Shown here one piece after another: positions 61,167 through 64,000 of a DNA stretch of 64,000 nucleotides; the stretch's first letter is position 1; each line of letters starts with the position of its first letter. Origin of the DNA: an uncultured Phascolarctobacterium sp. (GTDB lineage Bacteria > Bacillota > Negativicutes > Acidaminococcales > Acidaminococcaceae); contig UQZN01000010.1 of assembly GCA_900545535.1 (NCBI GenBank), positions 1-64,000 on the forward strand. The letters run 5' to 3'. The notes below the pieces were generated by a model. The model was not told the origin of the DNA, ran no database searches, and saw nothing but the letters and a program-made list of their open reading frames with translations. The translations under genes were made by a program, and so were the position numbers.

Positions 61167-62245
61167 CAGTTTTGGCCTCCCATCATTTTTACAAAACGCT
61201 TAAATAAATATTCATGGCCGCCTGGTCCGGGGCTTGCCTCCGGGTGATACTGCACGGCGAAAGAAGGATGATCGAGATAACGCAGGCCTTCGATCGTGCC
61301 GTCATTCAGCGAAACATTGGTTATTTCTACATTCAATCCTGCCAAAGATTTTTCATCAACGGCATAGCCGTGGTTTTGCGAGCTGATCAGCACTTTATTT
61401 TCCAGCAGGTCTTTGACCGGATGGTTGACGCCGCGATGACCAAATTTCATTTTAAAGGTATCGGCGCCGCAGGCTAAAGCCAGAATCTGATGCCCCAGGC
61501 AGATACCGAAAATAGGTTTCTTGCCGATCAGCTTCTTAACTTCTGCTATGATCGGCTGCAGATCCTTCGGGTCGCCAGGGCCATTGGCCAGGAAAATACC
61601 GTCCGGGCGCACTGCTAAGATCTCCTCCGCAGTTGTATAAGCGGGGAAAACTGTTAAATGGCAGTCGAAGCTGGCCAGATATTCAAGAATATTTTGTTTG
61701 ATGCCAAAATCCATGACAGCCACATGGAATTTACCATTGCCCAGCGTATAAATTTCAGGTGTTGTTACTGTCGCCACCTGATCATGCACTTCCGGCGTAG
61801 CCAGCAGCTTTTCAACTTCTGCCTGCGGCATTTCTGCCGGCACGATAACGCCCTGCAGAACACCATAATTACGCAGTTTGCGGGTGATTGCCCGTGTATC
61901 TACGCCTGTCAGTACAGGCACATCCTGCTCATCTAAAAACTGTTCCAGTGTTTTTTCACAGCGCCAGTTGCTGGGATGATCGCACAGCTCACTGATCACA
62001 TAACCCTGGAAAAAGGACTTGCGGCCCTGGTTAAAAAGCTCGCTGGTACCATAATTACCTACCAGAGGATAAGTCATAACAACGATCTGCCCGCAAAAGG
62101 ACGGGTCGGTAAGAGTTTCCTGATAACCGCTCATGCCGGTAGTAAAAACAACCTCGCCTACCGCATTGCGTTTACCATACAGATCGCCTTCATAAACGCT
62201 GCCGTCTTTTAATACCAATTTACCTTTTCTTGCTACCGTTTGCAT
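61166..62245 (-). CDS. carA: Carbamoyl-phosphate synthase small subunit (glutaminase)
   Basis: A 359-residue class I glutamine amidotransferase. Catalytic Cys in GICLGHQIL near 245, His and Glu in YHPEASPGP near 330. It releases ammonia from glutamine and channels it into CarB. Overlaps pyrC by 13 bases. Confidence 0.96.
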   Translation of the reverse strand: MQTVARKGKLVLKDGSVYEGDLYGKRNAVGEVVFTTGMSGYQETLTDPSFCGQIVVMTYPLVGNYGTSELFNQGRKSFFQGYVISELCDHPSNWRCEKTLEQFLDEQDVPVLTGVDTRAITRKLRNYGVLQGVIVPAEMPQAEVEKLLATPEVHDQVATVTTPEIYTLGNGKFHVAVMDFGIKQNILEYLASFDCHLTVFPAYTTAEEILAVRPDGIFLANGPGDPKDLQPIIAEVKKLIGKKPIFGICLGHQILALACGADTFKMKFGHRGVNHPVKDLLENKVLISSQNHGYAVDEKSLAGLNVEITNVSLNDGTIEGLRYLDHPSFAVQYHPEASPGPGGHEYLFKRFVKMMGGQN

Positions 62246-63525
62246 ACTTCACCATCTCTCATCACGAATTTACCTGCTACCATCGTAGCTACGGCTTTGC
62301 CTTTACAATGTTTTCCCTGGAAAGGAGTTACCTTGCCGCGTGTATAAAATTTCGTATTATCAACAGTCCATTCTTTCTCAAGGTCGATAATAGTTACATC
62401 TGCCGGATAGCCAACTTTTAAACTTCCAGCTTTTAATGCAAAAATATTCGCAGGTTCTGTACTCATTTTACCAATAATTTCGTTAATTGTGAAGATGTTT
62501 GTATGATAAAGATCAGTTAAAACTACACCAACTGATGTTTCCAGACCTGTAAAGCCACAGGGGGCATAGCGGAATTCAACGTCTTTTTCTTCCGGCGCAT
62601 GCGGAGCGTGGTCGGTGACGATAGCATCTACAGTGCCGTCTTTAACTGCGGCACGCAGAGCCTCCACATGGTCCTTGCTGCGCAGCGGCGGTGAAACCCT
62701 GGTAGCACTGCTGTAAGTAGCGCAGGCCTCATCGGTCAGGGTAAGATGATGTACCGTAACTTCACAGGTCACATTGACGCCTTTTTTCTTGAATTCGCGA
62801 ATAATATCGATCGCGCCTTTGCTGGCAACATGCGCAATATGTACATGCGCGCCGGTATATTCAGCGATCAGGCAGTCGCGGGCTACGGCAATATCTTCTG
62901 CCACAGCGGGGATACCAGGCACACCGATCCGTGCGGAAACAGCGCCCTCATGCATATAGCCTTCATGGTCTAGCTCCGGTTCGATCGCATGGGAGATCAG
63001 AACTTTATCGAAAGCGCCGATATATTTGGCGGCAAGCGTAAACAGACGCGGGCTGTTGACAAAGTGGCCGTCATCAGAAAATGCCATCGCGCCTTTTTCC
63101 GACATATCGATCATTTCGGCCAGCTCTTTGCCTTCTTCACCTTTGCTGATCGCGCCGATAACTTCCACATTGACATAACCTTCACGGGCAGCACGCTCTT
63201 TAATACCCGAAACAACGATCGAATTATCAATGACAGGCTTGGTATTAGGCATACAGGCGATAGTCGTAACACCGCCGGCCGCAGCAGCCATAGTACCGGT
63301 CACGATATCTTCCTTAGCTTCCAGTCCGGGCTCGCGCAGATGCGTATGCACGTCCACCAGACCGGGCGCCACTACAAGGCCTTTTGCGTCATATACTTCA
63401 TCGGCAGCCGTTTTAATCCCTGCCGCAACTTCTTTGATAACGCCGTCTTCCACAAGTACGTCCATAACGGCGTCAATATTTTGGCTGGGGTCGATGACAC
63501 GACCATTTTTAATCAATGTTTTCAA
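62233..63525 (-). CDS. pyrC: Dihydroorotase, class I
   Basis: A 430-residue zinc amidohydrolase that closes carbamoyl-aspartate to dihydroorotate. Metal ligands in DVHTHLREPG near 58-67, GISKGEEG near 146, HAIEPELDHEGY near 177 and HIAHVAS near 230; catalytic Asp in IVTDHAPH near 305. Overlaps both pyrB (17 bases) and carA. Confidence 0.96.
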   Translation of the reverse strand: MKTLIKNGRVIDPSQNIDAVMDVLVEDGVIKEVAAGIKTAADEVYDAKGLVVAPGLVDVHTHLREPGLEAKEDIVTGTMAAAAGGVTTIACMPNTKPVIDNSIVVSGIKERAAREGYVNVEVIGAISKGEEGKELAEMIDMSEKGAMAFSDDGHFVNSPRLFTLAAKYIGAFDKVLISHAIEPELDHEGYMHEGAVSARIGVPGIPAVAEDIAVARDCLIAEYTGAHVHIAHVASKGAIDIIREFKKKGVNVTCEVTVHHLTLTDEACATYSSATRVSPPLRSKDHVEALRAAVKDGTVDAIVTDHAPHAPEEKDVEFRYAPCGFTGLETSVGVVLTDLYHTNIFTINEIIGKMSTEPANIFALKAGSLKVGYPADVTIIDLEKEWTVDNTKFYTRGKVTPFQGKHCKGKAVATMVAGKFVMRDGEVCKR

Positions 63526-64000
63526 TTTGCTTACCCCCTGTCAAAGTCAAGAATAAGAGTGCCATACGTACTGCTACGCCGTTTTGCACTTCGTCACGAA
63601 TAGCGGCATTATCGCAGTAACCGACCTCCCAGGAAATTTCCAGGCCGCGGTTCATCGGGCCGGGATGCAGGACAGTAACATCGGGTTTGGCCAGCGCCAG
63701 ACGCTTCTCATTCAGACCGAAGATCCGCGCATACTCACGCGGAGAGGGGAACAGGCCTTTTTTCTGACGTTCCAGCTGAATACGCAGCACATCGATAACA
63801 TCCGCACCTTCGATAGCGTCTTCAACACGTTTATGCACGGTCACGCCCAGACTTTCGATATCGTGCGGCAGCAGTGTCATCGGACCTGCCACATGTACGT
63901 CCGCGCCCATTTTTGTCCAGGCTGCGATATTAGTACGGGCAACGCGGCTGTACAGCACATCGCCTAAAATCGCCATTTTTAAACCTTTCAGGTCTTTGCC
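63509..64000 (-). CDS. pyrB: Aspartate carbamoyltransferase, C-terminal part (cut by window end)
   Basis: The last 163 residues of the catalytic chain: GDVLYSRVARTN, the HPGPMNRGLEI loop and a terminal FLTLTGGKQ. The reading frame stays open to the window edge, so the gene starts beyond 64000. First visible gene of the operon; condenses carbamoyl phosphate with aspartate. Confidence 0.95.
   Translation of the reverse strand, partial: GKDLKGLKMAILGDVLYSRVARTNIAAWTKMGADVHVAGPMTLLPHDIESLGVTVHKRVEDAIEGADVIDVLRIQLERQKKGLFPSPREYARIFGLNEKRLALAKPDVTVLHPGPMNRGLEISWEVGYCDNAAIRDEVQNGVAVRMALLFLTLTGGKQIENID

Overview
The window reads as chromosome of a diderm Firmicute (class Negativicutes). The evidence is a Firmicutes-style pyrimidine operon (pyrK with class 1B pyrD) and strong AAGGAGG ribosome sites, combined with a full outer-membrane toolkit: six TonB-dependent receptors (TBDRs), TonB/ExbB/ExbD, an OmpH/Skp-like protein and an autotransporter domain. 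A DASS-type dicarboxylate transporter and heavy cobalamin control fit a B12-dependent, succinate/propionate-type gut anaerobe such as the Acidaminococcaceae; the family is inference.

Layout. 1-52 is the 5' part of a tRNA-Asp (minus). 131-802 is an unknown protein. 0.9-11.3 kb is module 1: TBDR + ChaN-like haem-binding protein, then one operon encoding a NifH-like reductase, a FecB/FecCD/FecE-type ABC importer and two nitrogenase component-1-like subunits, then an extra binding lipoprotein. 11.3-14.8 kb holds a DUF234-type AAA ATPase and a TBDR. 15.1-20.3 kb is a cobalamin-riboswitch operon: small ORF, CbiR-like TIM barrel, binding lipoprotein, ExbB, ExbD, TonB, zinc-ribbon protein, small exported protein. 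20.4-30.9 kb is a second cobalamin-riboswitch operon, with two aptamers in tandem: a 1.7-kilo-residue autotransporter/TBDR fusion, a repeat-rich protein, a degenerate CHAT protein, an exported protein, a cell-wall amidase and an intact CHAT protease. 31.0-37.4 kb (module 2) and 42.3-48.9 kb (module 3) are paralogous: TBDR, binding lipoprotein and two nitrogenase-like subunits, each facing a MerR regulator; module 3 also has a cobalamin riboswitch. Another riboswitch-controlled TBDR, an OmpH-like protein and a DUF1835 protein lie between them. 48.9-54.8 kb is a repeat protein, the DASS transporter flanked by two small paralogous proteins, a LysR regulator behind an atypical cobalamin-riboswitch leader, an AlkA-type glycosylase and tRNA-Asp/Gly/Trp. 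54.9-64.0 kb is the pyr operon (pyrB-C-carA-B-pyrK-D-F-E), cut by the window end inside pyrB.

How it may work together. The receptors, energised by TonB/ExbBD, would bring a corrinoid, haem or related metallo-tetrapyrrole across the outer membrane. Five binding proteins hand ligands to what is, in this window, a single permease/ATPase. A single NifH-like ATPase is present for three nitrogenase-like pairs, which suggests it serves as common electron donor to reductases that process imported tetrapyrroles. Nitrogenase-like enzymes with known tetrapyrrole substrates (DPOR, COR, CfbCD) make this reasonable, but the substrate cannot be read from sequence. No nif cofactor-assembly gene is present, so nitrogen fixation is unlikely.
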